Positions 24,063 through 31,821 of a DNA stretch of 36,901 bases are shown here, piece by piece. A program made the translations under genes and the position numbers. Source of the stretch: CAYYWV01 sp964531525 (lineage in GTDB: Bacteria > Pseudomonadota > Alphaproteobacteria > JAAXGF01). The DNA lies in contig CAZHDF010000012.1 in NCBI GenBank assembly GCA_964531525.1, forward strand, positions 1 through 36,901. Direction: 5' to 3'. Position 1 is the stretch's first letter; each line of letters opens with the position of its first letter. The notes under the pieces are model-generated. The model saw only the letters and a program-made list of their open reading frames with translations, was not told the origin of the DNA and ran no database searches.

Positions 24063-24397
24063 GCGCGTTCCCTTCGAAGTCGGGCCGGCGCATCGATTGC
24101 GCGGCCCGTCGGGCGTTCAAATGCCGCGCGGGCTTTCTCTTTGTATAAGCTCAAGGCATAAGCTCGCGCGCGCCGGCCAATCAAACCAGGAACATATTCA
24201 TGGGTTGATTGGGATGGATTGGCGCCGACTTAACCTATTCATGCCCCGGTTTCCCCGAACGACTGCCCGGTTGCGTTGAGCGATCATCTCTGGCATGTTC
24301 CGCGCGACCTTTCCGCCGATGCCGCGGGGCCGCCCGTATGGGTTCGCCGAGCGGGAGCCGGCAGCAAATTCCGACAGAGTTTCGAGGGGAATTCTCG
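24063..24397. other. Intergenic region upstream of hppA
   Basis: No gene is supported in these 335 bases. It contains two copies of ATAAGCTC 13 bases apart (24145-24152, 24158-24165) and the imperfect palindrome at 24177-24212 listed separately. A GAGGGGA about eight bases before the ATG at 24398 is the hppA ribosome-binding site. I could not choose a promoter with confidence. Confidence 0.6.
24177..24212. promoter_or_regulatory. CCAATCAA-N20-TTGATTGG inverted repeat upstream of hppA
   Basis: Perfect eight-base arms at 24177-24184 and 24205-24212, with two further complementary positions just inside, surround an A+T-rich centre containing AACATATTCAT. It is about 185 bases before hppA and looks like a dimer operator or a leader hairpin. 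Confidence 0.45.
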
Positions 24398-26476
24398 ATG
24401 CCTACCGCCTATTGGTTCGCCGTCGTCAGCGGCGTCGTCGCGCTGATCTATGGTCTGTTCGCCGCGCGTTCGGTGCTCGCCTCGAGCGTGGGCACGGAGC
24501 GCATGCAGGAGATTTCGGCCGCCATCCAGGAAGGCGCGCGCGCCTATCTCAATCGCCAGTATCTCACCGTCGCCATGGTCGGCGTCGTGATCTTCGCCAT
24601 CCTCTGGGCGCTTCTGGGATTGCGCTCCGGCGTCGGGTTCCTGATCGGCGCCGTGCTTTCGGGGTCTGCGGGCTATATCGGAATGAACGTTTCGGTCCGC
24701 GCCAACCTGCGCACCGCCGACGCCGCCCGCAGGGGGCTCGCGCCCGCGCTCGCGATCGCCTTCCGGGCCGGCGCGGTGACCGGGCTTCTGGTCGTCGGCC
24801 TCGGGCTCCTGGGCGTCAGCGTCTATTACGGTATTCTACGGGCTTCCGGCGTGTCGCTCAACGAGACCATCAGCGCGCTGGTCGCGCTTGGCTTCGGCGG
24901 CTCGCTGATCTCGATCTTCGCCCGTCTCGGCGGCGGGATATTCACCAAGGGCGCCGACGTGGGCGCCGATCTGGTGGGCAAGGTCGAGGCCGGCATTCCC
25001 GAGGACGACCCGCGCAACCCGGCGGTGATCGCCGACAACGTCGGCGACAACGTGGGCGACTGCGCCGGCATGGCGGCCGATTTGTTCGAGACTTATGCGG
25101 TGACCCTGGTCGCGACCATGCTGCTCGCGGTCATCTTCTTCACCGGAGAGGTCCGCGAATCGCTGGTCCTCTATCCCATGGTGGTCGGCGGCGCCTGCAT
25201 CATCACCTCGGTCATCGGCACCTTCTTCGTCCGCCTGGGCGCGAGCGAGAACATCATGGGGGCGCTGTATAAGGGCTTCGTCGCGACGGCCATCATGTCC
25301 GCGATCGTCCTTTGGCCGCTCACCGAGTGGCTGGTCGGCTTCGACACCCAGCTCACGGCGGGCGGCGTCAGCTTCACCGGACGCAACCTGTTCTACGCGG
25401 GCTTGGTCGGCCTTGTGACCACCGGCCTTCTGATCTGGATCACCGAGTACTACACCTCGACCAAGCGGCGGCCGGTGCGCTCGATCGCGAGCGCGTCCGA
25501 GACCGGGCACGCGACCAACATCATCCAGGGGCTCGCGGTCTCGATGGAATCGACCGCGCTGCCGGTGATCGTGATCAGCGGCGCGATTATCGTCGCCTAT
25601 CTGAACGCGGGGCTGTTCGGCATCGCGGTCGCGGCGACGGCGATGTTGGCGCTCGCCGGGATGGTGGTCGCGCTCGACGCCTACGGGCCGGTGACCGACA
25701 ACGCCGGCGGCATCGCCGAGATGGCCGATCTGCCCGCCGAGGTGCGCAAGGCGACCGACGCGCTCGACGCGGTCGGCAACACCACCAAGGCGGTCACCAA
25801 GGGTTATGCGATCGGCTCGGCCGGGCTCGCGGCGTTGGTTCTGTTCGCGGCCTATACCGAGGACCTCTTGCGGTTTTTCCCCGACGTCGCCACCGATTTC
25901 CAGTTGCAGAACCCCTATGTGGTCATCGGCTTGTTCATCGGCGGGCTGCTGCCGTACCTGTTCGGCGCGCTCGGCATGATGGCGGTGGGGCGCGCGGGCG
26001 GCGAGGTGGTGCGCGAGGTGCGCCGCCAGTTCCGCGAGATCCCGGGGATCATGGAAGGCACGGGCAAGCCCGAATACGGCCGCGCGGTCGACATGCTGAC
26101 CCGCGCCGCCATTCGGGAGATGATCGTGCCCTCGCTGCTGCCGGTGCTGGCGCCGATCGTGCTCTACTTCGTGATCGATGCGATCGCCGGGCAGGGCGCG
26201 GCGTTCTCGGCGCTGGGCGCGATGCTTCTCGGCACCATCGTCACGGGCATCTTCGTCGCAATCTCGATGACCTCGGGCGGCGGCGCCTGGGACAATGCCA
26301 AGAAGTTCATCGAGGATGGCAACCACGGCGGCAAGGGCTCGGAGGCCCACAAGGCGGCGGTGACCGGCGACACCGTCGGCGATCCCTACAAGGATACGGC
26401 GGGACCGGCGGTCAACCCGATGATCAAGATCATCAACATCGTCGCGCTTCTGCTGCTCGCGGTGCTGGCGGCGTAG
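24398..26476 (+). CDS. hppA: Membrane-bound proton-translocating pyrophosphatase, K+-independent type
   Basis: A 692-residue integral membrane protein with about 16 hydrophobic segments. It hydrolyses pyrophosphate and pumps H+ outward. The substrate site is DVGADLVGKVEAGIPEDDPR followed by NPAVIADNVGDNVGDCAGM; a second Asp-rich site is VALDAYGPVTDNAGGIAEM, and the third DTVGDPYKDTAGPAVNP lies near the C-terminus. Lys464 in GNTTKAVTKGYAIGSA replaces the Ala of K+-dependent enzymes, which marks the K+-independent class, as in Rhodospirillum rubrum. The start MPTAYWFAVVSG follows a good GAGGGGA site; the longer reading frame upstream is not membrane-like. Confidence 0.96.
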   Translation: MPTAYWFAVVSGVVALIYGLFAARSVLASSVGTERMQEISAAIQEGARAYLNRQYLTVAMVGVVIFAILWALLGLRSGVGFLIGAVLSGSAGYIGMNVSVRANLRTADAARRGLAPALAIAFRAGAVTGLLVVGLGLLGVSVYYGILRASGVSLNETISALVALGFGGSLISIFARLGGGIFTKGADVGADLVGKVEAGIPEDDPRNPAVIADNVGDNVGDCAGMAADLFETYAVTLVATMLLAVIFFTGEVRESLVLYPMVVGGACIITSVIGTFFVRLGASENIMGALYKGFVATAIMSAIVLWPLTEWLVGFDTQLTAGGVSFTGRNLFYAGLVGLVTTGLLIWITEYYTSTKRRPVRSIASASETGHATNIIQGLAVSMESTALPVIVISGAIIVAYLNAGLFGIAVAATAMLALAGMVVALDAYGPVTDNAGGIAEMADLPAEVRKATDALDAVGNTTKAVTKGYAIGSAGLAALVLFAAYTEDLLRFFPDVATDFQLQNPYVVIGLFIGGLLPYLFGALGMMAVGRAGGEVVREVRRQFREIPGIMEGTGKPEYGRAVDMLTRAAIREMIVPSLLPVLAPIVLYFVIDAIAGQGAAFSALGAMLLGTIVTGIFVAISMTSGGGAWDNAKKFIEDGNHGGKGSEAHKAAVTGDTVGDPYKDTAGPAVNPMIKIINIVALLLLAVLAA

Positions 26477-26489
26477 GGAGATTTTCGCA

Positions 26490-26529
26490 TCGAATCGGCG
26501 GCTGGCGGCCTGGTCGGCCGCCGATTCGA
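26490..26529. terminator. 13-pair hairpin between convergent hppA and bamE
   Basis: CGAATCGGCGGC (26491-26502) pairs perfectly with GCCGCCGATTCG (26517-26528), extended by a T-A pair, around a 14-base loop. It lies 14 bases after the hppA stop and about 30 bases past the bamE stop on the other strand. Neither side has a proper T-run, so it may act as a shared RNA-stabilising or weak bidirectional terminator. Confidence 0.55.
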
Positions 26530-26561
26530 CCGATCACGCCGCTTCGCGTCGGCCGGCCGAA

Positions 26562-27044
26562 TCAGGGAGCGGAATCTTCGCTTTTCTTGCCGGCGAACCG
26601 GCCCAGATTGCCGACGAGCTGCTGAAAGACCGTCAGCTTTCGTCCGCCGGTCGGCGTCACGCGGTCGACGATCTTGACATCGCGGGCGTCGTCGAGGCCG
26701 TAGCGCTGGATCGAGCGGACGCGCCCCTTGTCGTCGAAGGCGATGGCGACCACTTGCTGATCGAGGACCTTGGGCTTGTAGAAGGCGAAGGTTTCGGTCC
26801 GGGTGGCGATGTAGTACCAGACTTCGTCGCCGAAGGCGGCGGAACTCGACGGCGAACCGAGCGTTTGTAGGACATCGGCGCGGGTCGTCTTGCCCGGGAC
26901 CAGGCTTTCGAGCGCGACCGGATCGGGCGGGTTGCCCCGCTGGTCGATGATCCCCGTGCAGGCGGTCACGGCGGTCGTCGCGAGCAGGACGGCGAGGATG
27001 GGCAGAAACCTCCTCTTGCGTCCGGGGTTTGGGTCGTGTGACAT
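26562..27044 (-). CDS. bamE: Outer-membrane assembly lipoprotein BamE (SmpA/OmlA)
   Basis: A 160-residue lipoprotein. The signal peptide ends in a lipobox V26-T27-A28-C29, so Cys29 should be lipidated. The SmpA/OmlA domain follows: LESLVPGKTTRADVLQTLGS, FGDEVWYYIATRTETFAFYK and VVAIAFDDKGRVRSIQRYGL, the usual BamE core. It is a periplasm-facing subunit of the BAM complex that inserts beta-barrel proteins. The C-terminal tail (about 125-160) beyond the core is family-variable. The start at 27044 is chosen for the signal peptide; longer readings to 27365 run through the divergent promoter region. It is divergent from the bc1 chaperone gene by 168 bases. Confidence 0.92.
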   Translation of the reverse strand: MSHDPNPGRKRRFLPILAVLLATTAVTACTGIIDQRGNPPDPVALESLVPGKTTRADVLQTLGSPSSSAAFGDEVWYYIATRTETFAFYKPKVLDQQVVAIAFDDKGRVRSIQRYGLDDARDVKIVDRVTPTGGRKLTVFQQLVGNLGRFAGKKSEDSAP

Positions 27045-27212
27045 GATATCTTGTGCGTTACGCCCGGCGCCGGCACGATCCCGGCGCGGCTCTTGGGCCG
27101 GTCGGGCGGGGCGCCGATTGACGGAACCTTTTTGAATGCCTCGTTTCAGGGTCATACATGGCACCCGGGGATACGGCGTGTCAACCGGGACGGGCAGGGA
27201 CGGCGGCGAGTG

Positions 27213-27758
27213 ATGATCGGGGTATTGGACCGGCGCAGGGCGCTTCGCAGCCGCGCCGACGGGCTCTATCGGCGACTGGTCGACCAGGCGCGCGATCCCG
27301 TCTTCTACGCGCTTTGCGGCGTGCCCGACACGCTGGATGGACGGTTCGACATGATCGTCCTGCATGTTTCGCTGGTCGTGCGACGGCTGCGCGCCGGCGA
27401 GATCGCCGAGAAGGCCTTGGCCCAGATGCTGTTCGACACGATGATGGACGACATGGATCGCTCCCTGCGCGAGATGGGGGTCGGCGACCTCGGGGTCGGA
27501 CGGCGCGTCAAGGCGATGGCCAAGGCGTTCTATGGCCGCGCGACCGCATACGACGCGGCGCTGGACGAAGGCGCGGACGCCCTGACGGCGGCGCTTGAGC
27601 GGAACCTATTCGCCGCCGCGCGCGCGCGGCCCGAGCAGATGCGCAGGGTCGTCGACTATGCCCGGGATTGGGCGGCCTTGCTCGAGCGCACGCCGAATGC
27701 GACGCTTGCCGGCGGCGAGATCCCCTTTGCGTCGCTTCCGAGCGCGGACGACAAGTGA
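27213..27758 (+). CDS. Ubiquinol-cytochrome c chaperone family protein (CBP3-like)
   Basis: A 181-residue protein of the ubiquinol-cytochrome c chaperone family. Mitochondrial CBP3 assists cytochrome b synthesis and bc1 assembly, and bacterial homologues probably do likewise. Characteristic parts are LYRRLVDQARDPVFYALCGV, DTLDGRFDMIVLHVSLVVRR, LFDTMMDDMDRSLREMGVGD and VKAMAKAFYGRATAYDAAL. The protein is soluble, and its substrate complex would be in the inner membrane. The ATG at 27213 gives the family length. Its stop overlaps the yceD start (TGATG), so the two are translationally coupled. Confidence 0.9.
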   Translation: MIGVLDRRRALRSRADGLYRRLVDQARDPVFYALCGVPDTLDGRFDMIVLHVSLVVRRLRAGEIAEKALAQMLFDTMMDDMDRSLREMGVGDLGVGRRVKAMAKAFYGRATAYDAALDEGADALTAALERNLFAAARARPEQMRRVVDYARDWAALLERTPNATLAGGEIPFASLPSADDK

Positions 27759-28321
27759 TGCAACACATGAATAAACTCATAGAACAGACTGACTTATCCA
27801 GAATATTCCGAATTTCGGATATCCTGGATAGCGACCTTCCGGTCGAGTTTTCGGCGACTGCGGACGAATGCGCGGCGCTTGCGCGGCGGTTCGACCTGCG
27901 CGCGGTCGAGGCCTTTTCGGCGATCGCCCGGCTCACCTCGACGGCCGCCGGGCCGCTGCGCCTGGTCCTAGCGTTTCGGGCGCGGATCACCCAGACCTGC
28001 GTGATCAGCCTCGAGCCGTTCGAGAGCGTGATCGAGGAGACCGTCGAGCGCCGCTTCGTCCCGCCCGATGCATCCACCGCGCGACCCGAGGAGGCGACCG
28101 AGGTCGAAATCTCGGTCGAGGGCGAGGATCCGCCCGAGCCGCTCGCCGACGAAACCATCGACCTCGGCGAGATCGCGGCCGAGCATCTCGGCCTTGCCAT
28201 CGATCCCTATCCGAGGCGCCCGGGGGTCGTGTTCGAGGGCGTGGCGACACAAGGTTTTTCGGAGCCCGAGCCGCGCAAATCCCCCTTTGCCGTGCTGGCT
28301 ACGGCGCGGCGCAAACGGTAG
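27758..28321 (+). CDS. yceD: YceD / DUF177 family protein
   Basis: A 187-residue DUF177 protein. The family block is FRARITQTCVISLEPFESVI, with a C-terminal acidic stretch (DETIDLGEIAAEHLGLAIDP) followed by PRRPG. In many bacteria yceD lies directly before rpmF, as here, and is thought to act in 23S rRNA or large-subunit maturation; the mechanism is not settled. In-frame alternatives are ATG at 27758 and 27767. The first overlaps the chaperone stop and is preferred. The 5' end is locally A+T-rich (27760-27830), unlike the rest of the gene. Confidence 0.9.
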   Translation: MQHMNKLIEQTDLSRIFRISDILDSDLPVEFSATADECAALARRFDLRAVEAFSAIARLTSTAAGPLRLVLAFRARITQTCVISLEPFESVIEETVERRFVPPDASTARPEEATEVEISVEGEDPPEPLADETIDLGEIAAEHLGLAIDPYPRRPGVVFEGVATQGFSEPEPRKSPFAVLATARRKR

Positions 28322-28412
28322 CGGCGCGGGACGGGGCTCGCTTGCCCTCGGACCAATTCCTTGCTAAAGCTGCCCCGCCCGCACCCACCCCAAACAGACA
28401 GAGACCAGGACC

Positions 28413-28598
28413 ATGGCGGTACCCAAGAAGAAGACATCGAAATCGCGCCGGAACATGAGGCGAGCGCATCACGCCCTTTCGGCGCCGACACTCGTCGAGT
28501 GCTCGAACTGCGGCGAGCTCAAGCGTCCGCACCACCTGTGCAACGCGTGCGGCCACTATCGCGACCGCGAGGTGGTCGAGGCCGCGGACGCGGTCTAG
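28413..28598 (+). CDS. rpmF: 50S ribosomal protein L32
   Basis: A 61-residue L32 starting MAVPKKKTSKSRRNMRRAHH. The zinc site is CSNC (30-33) with CNAC (43-46), so this is the zinc-binding form. It belongs to the large ribosomal subunit. The order yceD-rpmF-plsX-fabH is a widely conserved link between ribosome and lipid synthesis. plsX begins 20 bases later. Confidence 0.97.
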   Translation: MAVPKKKTSKSRRNMRRAHHALSAPTLVECSNCGELKRPHHLCNACGHYRDREVVEAADAV

Positions 28599-28618
28599 CG
28601 CGGAGAAACAGGCGACCC

Positions 28619-29668
28619 GTGAGCCAACTCGTCACCATCGCGCTCGACGCCATGGGGGGCGATCATGCGCCCGACATGGTTGTCCAGGGCGCGGATGTGG
28701 CCTGTATTCGCCATCCCGAGGCCCGCTTTCTGCTGGTCGGCGACGAGGCGCGTCTGACCAAGCTGCTCGAACGCCACGAGAAGCTCGCGGCGGTCTGTGA
28801 GCTGCGCCATGCCGAGGACGTGGTCGGCGGCGACGACCGACCCTCGACCGCGCTTCGCCGCGGTCGCAAGACGAGCATGCGCAAGGCCATCGACGCGGTG
28901 AAGGCGGGCGAGGCGGACGGCATCGTCTCGGCCGGCAACACCGGCGCGCTGATGGCGATGGCCAAGACCGTGCTCAAGATGCTGCCCGGCATCCACCGCC
29001 CGGCGATTGCCTCGACCGCGCCGACCATGCGCGGCGAGGTCGTGATGCTCGACCTCGGCGCCAATATCGAATGCACCGCCGACAGCCTGGTCCAGTTCGC
29101 GGTCATGGGCGAGGTTTTCGCCCGCACGGTGCTCGGCGTGGTCAAACCGACGGTCGGAATTCTCAACGTCGGGATCGAGACCACCAAGGGCAACGACGTG
29201 GTGCGCGGCGCCGCCCAGGTGCTCGAGACCGGCCGCCTGCCGATCGAGTTCCACGGCTTCATCGAGGGCGACGACATCACCCGCGGCACCGTCGACGTGG
29301 TCGTGACCGACGGTTTCACGGGCAACGTCGCGCTCAAGACCGCCGAGGGAACGGCGCGCCTCTACAGTCAGTTCCTGCGCGCCGCCTTCCGCCAGTCGCT
29401 CGTCGCCCGTCTCGGCTATCTGCTCGCCCGGCGGGCCTTGCAGGGCGTGCGCGACCGGCTCGACCCCCGGCGCTACAACGGCGGCATGCTGCTGGGGCTC
29501 AACGGTATCGTGGTCAAGAGCCACGGCGGCACCGACGCGCTCGGCTTCGCCAACGCCATCGGCTTCGCGGTCGACATGGCCAAGCACGGGTTCAACGACA
29601 AGGTTATCGCCGAGATCAATCAGTTCCACGCCGATCTGGTCGCGGAGAATAAGGCAGCCGCGGTGTGA
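28619..29668 (+). CDS. plsX: Phosphate acyltransferase PlsX
   Basis: A 349-residue enzyme that makes acyl-phosphate from acyl-ACP, the first step of glycerophospholipid synthesis by the PlsX/PlsY route. The GTG at 28619 starts the family N-terminus (SQLVTIALDAMGGDHAPDMV). Other motifs are SAGNTGALMAMAKTVLKML, LDLGANIECTADSLVQFAVM, VVTDGFTGNVALKTAEG and the C-terminal GLNGIVVKSHGGTDALGF. It is a cytosolic peripheral protein. Its stop overlaps the fabH start as GTGA. Confidence 0.96.
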   Translation: MSQLVTIALDAMGGDHAPDMVVQGADVACIRHPEARFLLVGDEARLTKLLERHEKLAAVCELRHAEDVVGGDDRPSTALRRGRKTSMRKAIDAVKAGEADGIVSAGNTGALMAMAKTVLKMLPGIHRPAIASTAPTMRGEVVMLDLGANIECTADSLVQFAVMGEVFARTVLGVVKPTVGILNVGIETTKGNDVVRGAAQVLETGRLPIEFHGFIEGDDITRGTVDVVVTDGFTGNVALKTAEGTARLYSQFLRAAFRQSLVARLGYLLARRALQGVRDRLDPRRYNGGMLLGLNGIVVKSHGGTDALGFANAIGFAVDMAKHGFNDKVIAEINQFHADLVAENKAAAV

Positions 29669-30642
29669 CGGCGCGCCGCTCTCAGGTCGTGGGCTGGGGT
29701 TCCTATCTGCCCCGGCGCATCGTCACCAACGACGAACTTTCACAGACCCTCGAGACCTCGGATCGCTGGATCGTCGAGCGCACGGGCATCCGCCAGCGCC
29801 ATATCGCCGCCGATGGCGAATGCACCTCCGATCTGGCGCGCGCCGCGAGCCGCAAGGCGTTGGAGCGCGCCGGGATCGGGGCCGATGCGCTCGATCTCAT
29901 CGTGCTCGCGACGGCGACCCCCGACAACACCTTCCCCTCGACCGCGACCCAGGTCCAGGCCGCGCTCGGCATGACGCGCGGCGCCGCCTTCGACATTCAG
30001 GCCGTTTGCACGGGCTTCGTCTATGCGCTCGCGGTGGCCGACAATTTCATTCGCGCGGGCGGCGCCGAGACGGTTCTGGTGATCGGCGCCGAGACGTTTT
30101 CGCGGATTCTCGACTGGTCGGACCGCTCGACCTGCGTGCTGTTCGGCGACGGCGCCGGCGCGCTCGTGCTGCGCGCGGCGGAGGTCGACGGCGAGGCGCG
30201 CCCGCGCGGCGTTCTGTCGACCCATCTCCACAGCGACGGGCGTTATCGCGATCTCCTTTATGTCGACGGTGGGCCGTCTTCGACCCGAACGGTCGGCGCC
30301 TTGCGCATGGCCGGGCGGGAGGTTTTTCGCCATGCCGTCGGCCTGCTCGCGGGCGCGGTCGACGAGGCGCTTGCCGCCAACGGGCTCGTGCCCGCCGACA
30401 TCGACTGGCTGGTGCCCCATCAGGCCAACAAGCGGATTCTCGACGCGACCGCGCGCAAGCTCGGTCTTCCGACCGATAAGGTCGTCTACACGGTCGAGCG
30501 CCACGCCAACACATCGGCCGCCTCGATTCCGCTGGCGCTCGCCGAGGCGGCCGACGACGGCCGAATTCGCCCGGGACATCTGGTGCTTCTCGAAGGCATG
30601 GGCGGCGGCTTTACCTGGGGCTCGGCGGTCGTTCGCTGGTAG
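29665..30642 (+). CDS. fabH: Beta-ketoacyl-ACP synthase III
   Basis: A 325-residue KAS III that condenses acetyl-CoA with malonyl-ACP to start fatty-acid synthesis. The catalytic triad is Cys115 (QAVCTGFVY), His252 (WLVPHQANKRI) and Asn282 (ERHANTSAAS). It starts with GTG overlapping plsX, so it is translationally coupled. Residues GSYLPRRIVTNDEL and DRWIVERTGIRQRHI are typical of the N-terminal half. A GATCGC/GCGATC hairpin without a T-run follows at 30650-30665, and ihfA has its own predicted promoter. Confidence 0.97.
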   Translation: MTARRSQVVGWGSYLPRRIVTNDELSQTLETSDRWIVERTGIRQRHIAADGECTSDLARAASRKALERAGIGADALDLIVLATATPDNTFPSTATQVQAALGMTRGAAFDIQAVCTGFVYALAVADNFIRAGGAETVLVIGAETFSRILDWSDRSTCVLFGDGAGALVLRAAEVDGEARPRGVLSTHLHSDGRYRDLLYVDGGPSSTRTVGALRMAGREVFRHAVGLLAGAVDEALAANGLVPADIDWLVPHQANKRILDATARKLGLPTDKVVYTVERHANTSAASIPLALAEAADDGRIRPGHLVLLEGMGGGFTWGSAVVRW

Positions 30643-30679
30643 CCGGGCCGATCGCGGCGGCGATCTGAGGGAAATATCG

Positions 30680-30692
30680 CATCCCTTTGATA
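30680..30692 (-). promoter_or_regulatory. Near-consensus IHF binding site upstream of ihfA
   Basis: CATCCCTTTGATA matches the reverse form of the E. coli IHF consensus (YAANNNNTTGATW) at all but one defined position. It directly abuts the candidate ihfA -35 element at 30693, which suggests autoregulation by IHF. Confidence 0.45.
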
Positions 30693-30721
30693 TTGACGGT
30701 TTTTCCGAACGGAGTTACGGT
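30693..30721 (+). promoter_or_regulatory. Candidate ihfA promoter
   Basis: TTGACG (30693-30698), a 17-base spacer and TACGGT (30716-30721). The -35 is good and the -10 is weak. The elements are embedded in an ATTGAC (30692-30697) / GTCAAT (30720-30725) inverted repeat. Confidence 0.45.
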
Positions 30722-30725
30722 CAAT

Positions 30726-30755
30726 CGACGTCGTAAGGGGCGACGTCGTAGAGGG
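30726..30755 (+). repeat. Tandem duplication CGACGTCGTA x2 before ihfA
   Basis: CGACGTCGTA occurs at 30726-30735 and 30741-30750, each followed by a G-rich AGGGG or GAGGGG. It amounts to a tandem copy of about 15 bases placed between the candidate promoter and the ihfA ribosome-binding site. Each copy holds the palindrome CGACGTCG. Confidence 0.7.
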
Positions 30756-30768
30756 GAGATGTGGAGCG

Positions 30769-31080
30769 ATGTCTGGGAAGACCGTCACGCGGGCCGATCT
30801 GACAGAGGCCGTTTACCAGGAGGTCGGGCTGTCGCGGAACGAATCGGCGCAACTCGTCGAATCGGTGCTCGATCTGGTTTCGGGCACCCTCGCCAAGGGG
30901 GAGCCGGTGAAAATCTCGTCATTCGGCACCTTCTCGGTCCGCGACAAGGCGCAGCGGATCGGGCGCAACCCGAAAACCGGCGAGGAAGTGCCGATCCTGC
31001 CGCGCCGGGTGCTCGTGTTCCGCGCCTCGCACGTGCTCAAGAACCGAATCAACGATTCGCTTTCGAGAGGCGACGGTTGA
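30769..31080 (+). CDS. ihfA: Integration host factor subunit alpha
   Basis: A 103-residue DNABII protein. The alpha-subunit identity is shown by KTVTRADLTEAVYQEVGLSR, VKISSFGTFSVRDKAQRIGR and the beta-arm NPKTGEEVPILPRRVLVFRA with its Pro that intercalates DNA. It forms a heterodimer with IhfB (not in the window) and bends DNA at promoters. The MerR regulator starts 2 bases after its stop, as is common downstream of ihfA in proteobacteria. Confidence 0.95.
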   Translation: MSGKTVTRADLTEAVYQEVGLSRNESAQLVESVLDLVSGTLAKGEPVKISSFGTFSVRDKAQRIGRNPKTGEEVPILPRRVLVFRASHVLKNRINDSLSRGDG

Positions 31081-31082
31081 CC

Positions 31083-31607
31083 ATGGCCGAGGGGGCCGGG
31101 ATGACCACGACGCAATCGGGCGTCGCGCGGACGGGCGCGACCCAGGCGGGCGGGCGCCGCGGGACGAAATCGGCGGCCGCGTTTCGCACCATCAGCGAGG
31201 TCGCGGGCGAGCTCGACGTGCCGCAGCATGTCCTGCGCTTCTGGGAAACCAAATTCGCCCAGGTGAAGCCGTTGAAGCGGGGCGGCGGCCGCCGCTACTA
31301 CCGCCCCGAGGACGTGGCGCTTCTGCGCCGCATCAAGGCGCTCCTCTATACCGACGGCTACACGATCCGGGGGGTTCAGAAGCTGCTGCGCGAGGGGGGC
31401 GTCAAGGCGCTGCGCGGCGATGGCCACGACCCGGCCACCGGGGGAAAATCCGGGACGACCGCCGGCCATGACGCGCCGTCGGCCCCGGTCGCGGCCTCTC
31501 CGTCGCGCGCCGCCGAGACCCTGCTTCCCGAGGAAACGCGGGCGGCGCTCGCCGCGGCGCTCGACGAACTCGAGGCGGTGCGGACGCTGCTGCGGCGGCG
31601 CTCGTAA
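31083..31607 (+). CDS. MerR family transcriptional regulator
   Basis: A 174-residue MerR-family protein. The helix-turn-helix (about 36-105) reads FRTISEVAGELDVPQHVLRF, WETKF, KRGGGRRYYRPEDVALLRRI and LLYTDGYTIRGVQKLL. The N-terminal 30 and C-terminal 60 residues are low-complexity and Ala/Gly-rich. No cysteine is present, so it is not a metal sensor of the MerR/CueR type. Its position directly after ihfA is conserved widely and its targets are mostly unknown. An alternative ATG at 31101 would remove six residues. Confidence 0.9.
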   Translation: MAEGAGMTTTQSGVARTGATQAGGRRGTKSAAAFRTISEVAGELDVPQHVLRFWETKFAQVKPLKRGGGRRYYRPEDVALLRRIKALLYTDGYTIRGVQKLLREGGVKALRGDGHDPATGGKSGTTAGHDAPSAPVAASPSRAAETLLPEETRAALAAALDELEAVRTLLRRRS

Positions 31608-31645
31608 CGGTCCCGGCGGGAAACGTCGATCGCCCGTCTGACACG

Positions 31646-31674
31646 TTGCTCCCCGCCGGCGCGGTCGCTATAGT
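31646..31674 (+). promoter_or_regulatory. Promoter of tRNA-Pro
   Basis: TTGCTC (31646-31651), a 17-base spacer and TATAGT (31669-31674). The predicted start lies about five bases before the tRNA, which fits a tRNA promoter. Confidence 0.68.
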
Positions 31675-31685
31675 GCGCCCAAGGT

Positions 31686-31762
31686 CGGAGCGTAGCGCAG
31701 TCTGGTAGCGCACCAGTCTGGGGGACTGGGGGTCGGTGGTTCGAATCCACTCGCTCCGACCA
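31686..31762 (+). tRNA. tRNA-Pro(GGG)
   Basis: A 77-base cloverleaf including an encoded CCA end. The acceptor stem is CGGAGCG with CGCTCCG, the D stem GCGC/GCGC, the anticodon stem CCAGT/ACTGG and the loop CTGGGGG, giving anticodon GGG after T33. The T arm has the standard TTCGAAT loop. It reads proline codons CCC and CCU. It lies between the MerR gene and convergent modC. I saw no attachment-site duplication at its 3' end within the window. Confidence 0.96.
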
Positions 31763-31821
31763 ATTTTCCAAGGCTTTCTTATCGAATTTCACCGACGACG
31801 CCCCGCGCCGGGCGAGGGCGT

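Noticed and set aside
24145..24165. ATAAGCTC direct repeat upstream of hppA
   Set aside because: Two eight-base copies 13 bases apart with no further copies; not enough to call an operator or array.
24836..26350. A 504-codon open frame antisense to hppA
   Set aside because: It is a compositional shadow; the plus-strand protein has all pyrophosphatase motifs.
30650..30665. GATCGC-GGCG-GCGATC hairpin after fabH
   Set aside because: Only six pairs and no T-run follows; it may be chance in this composition.
31686..31821. Integration of a mobile element at tRNA-Pro
   Set aside because: No integrase, no repeated tRNA 3' end and no compositional break is seen next to the tRNA; the mod genes that follow are GC-rich like the background.
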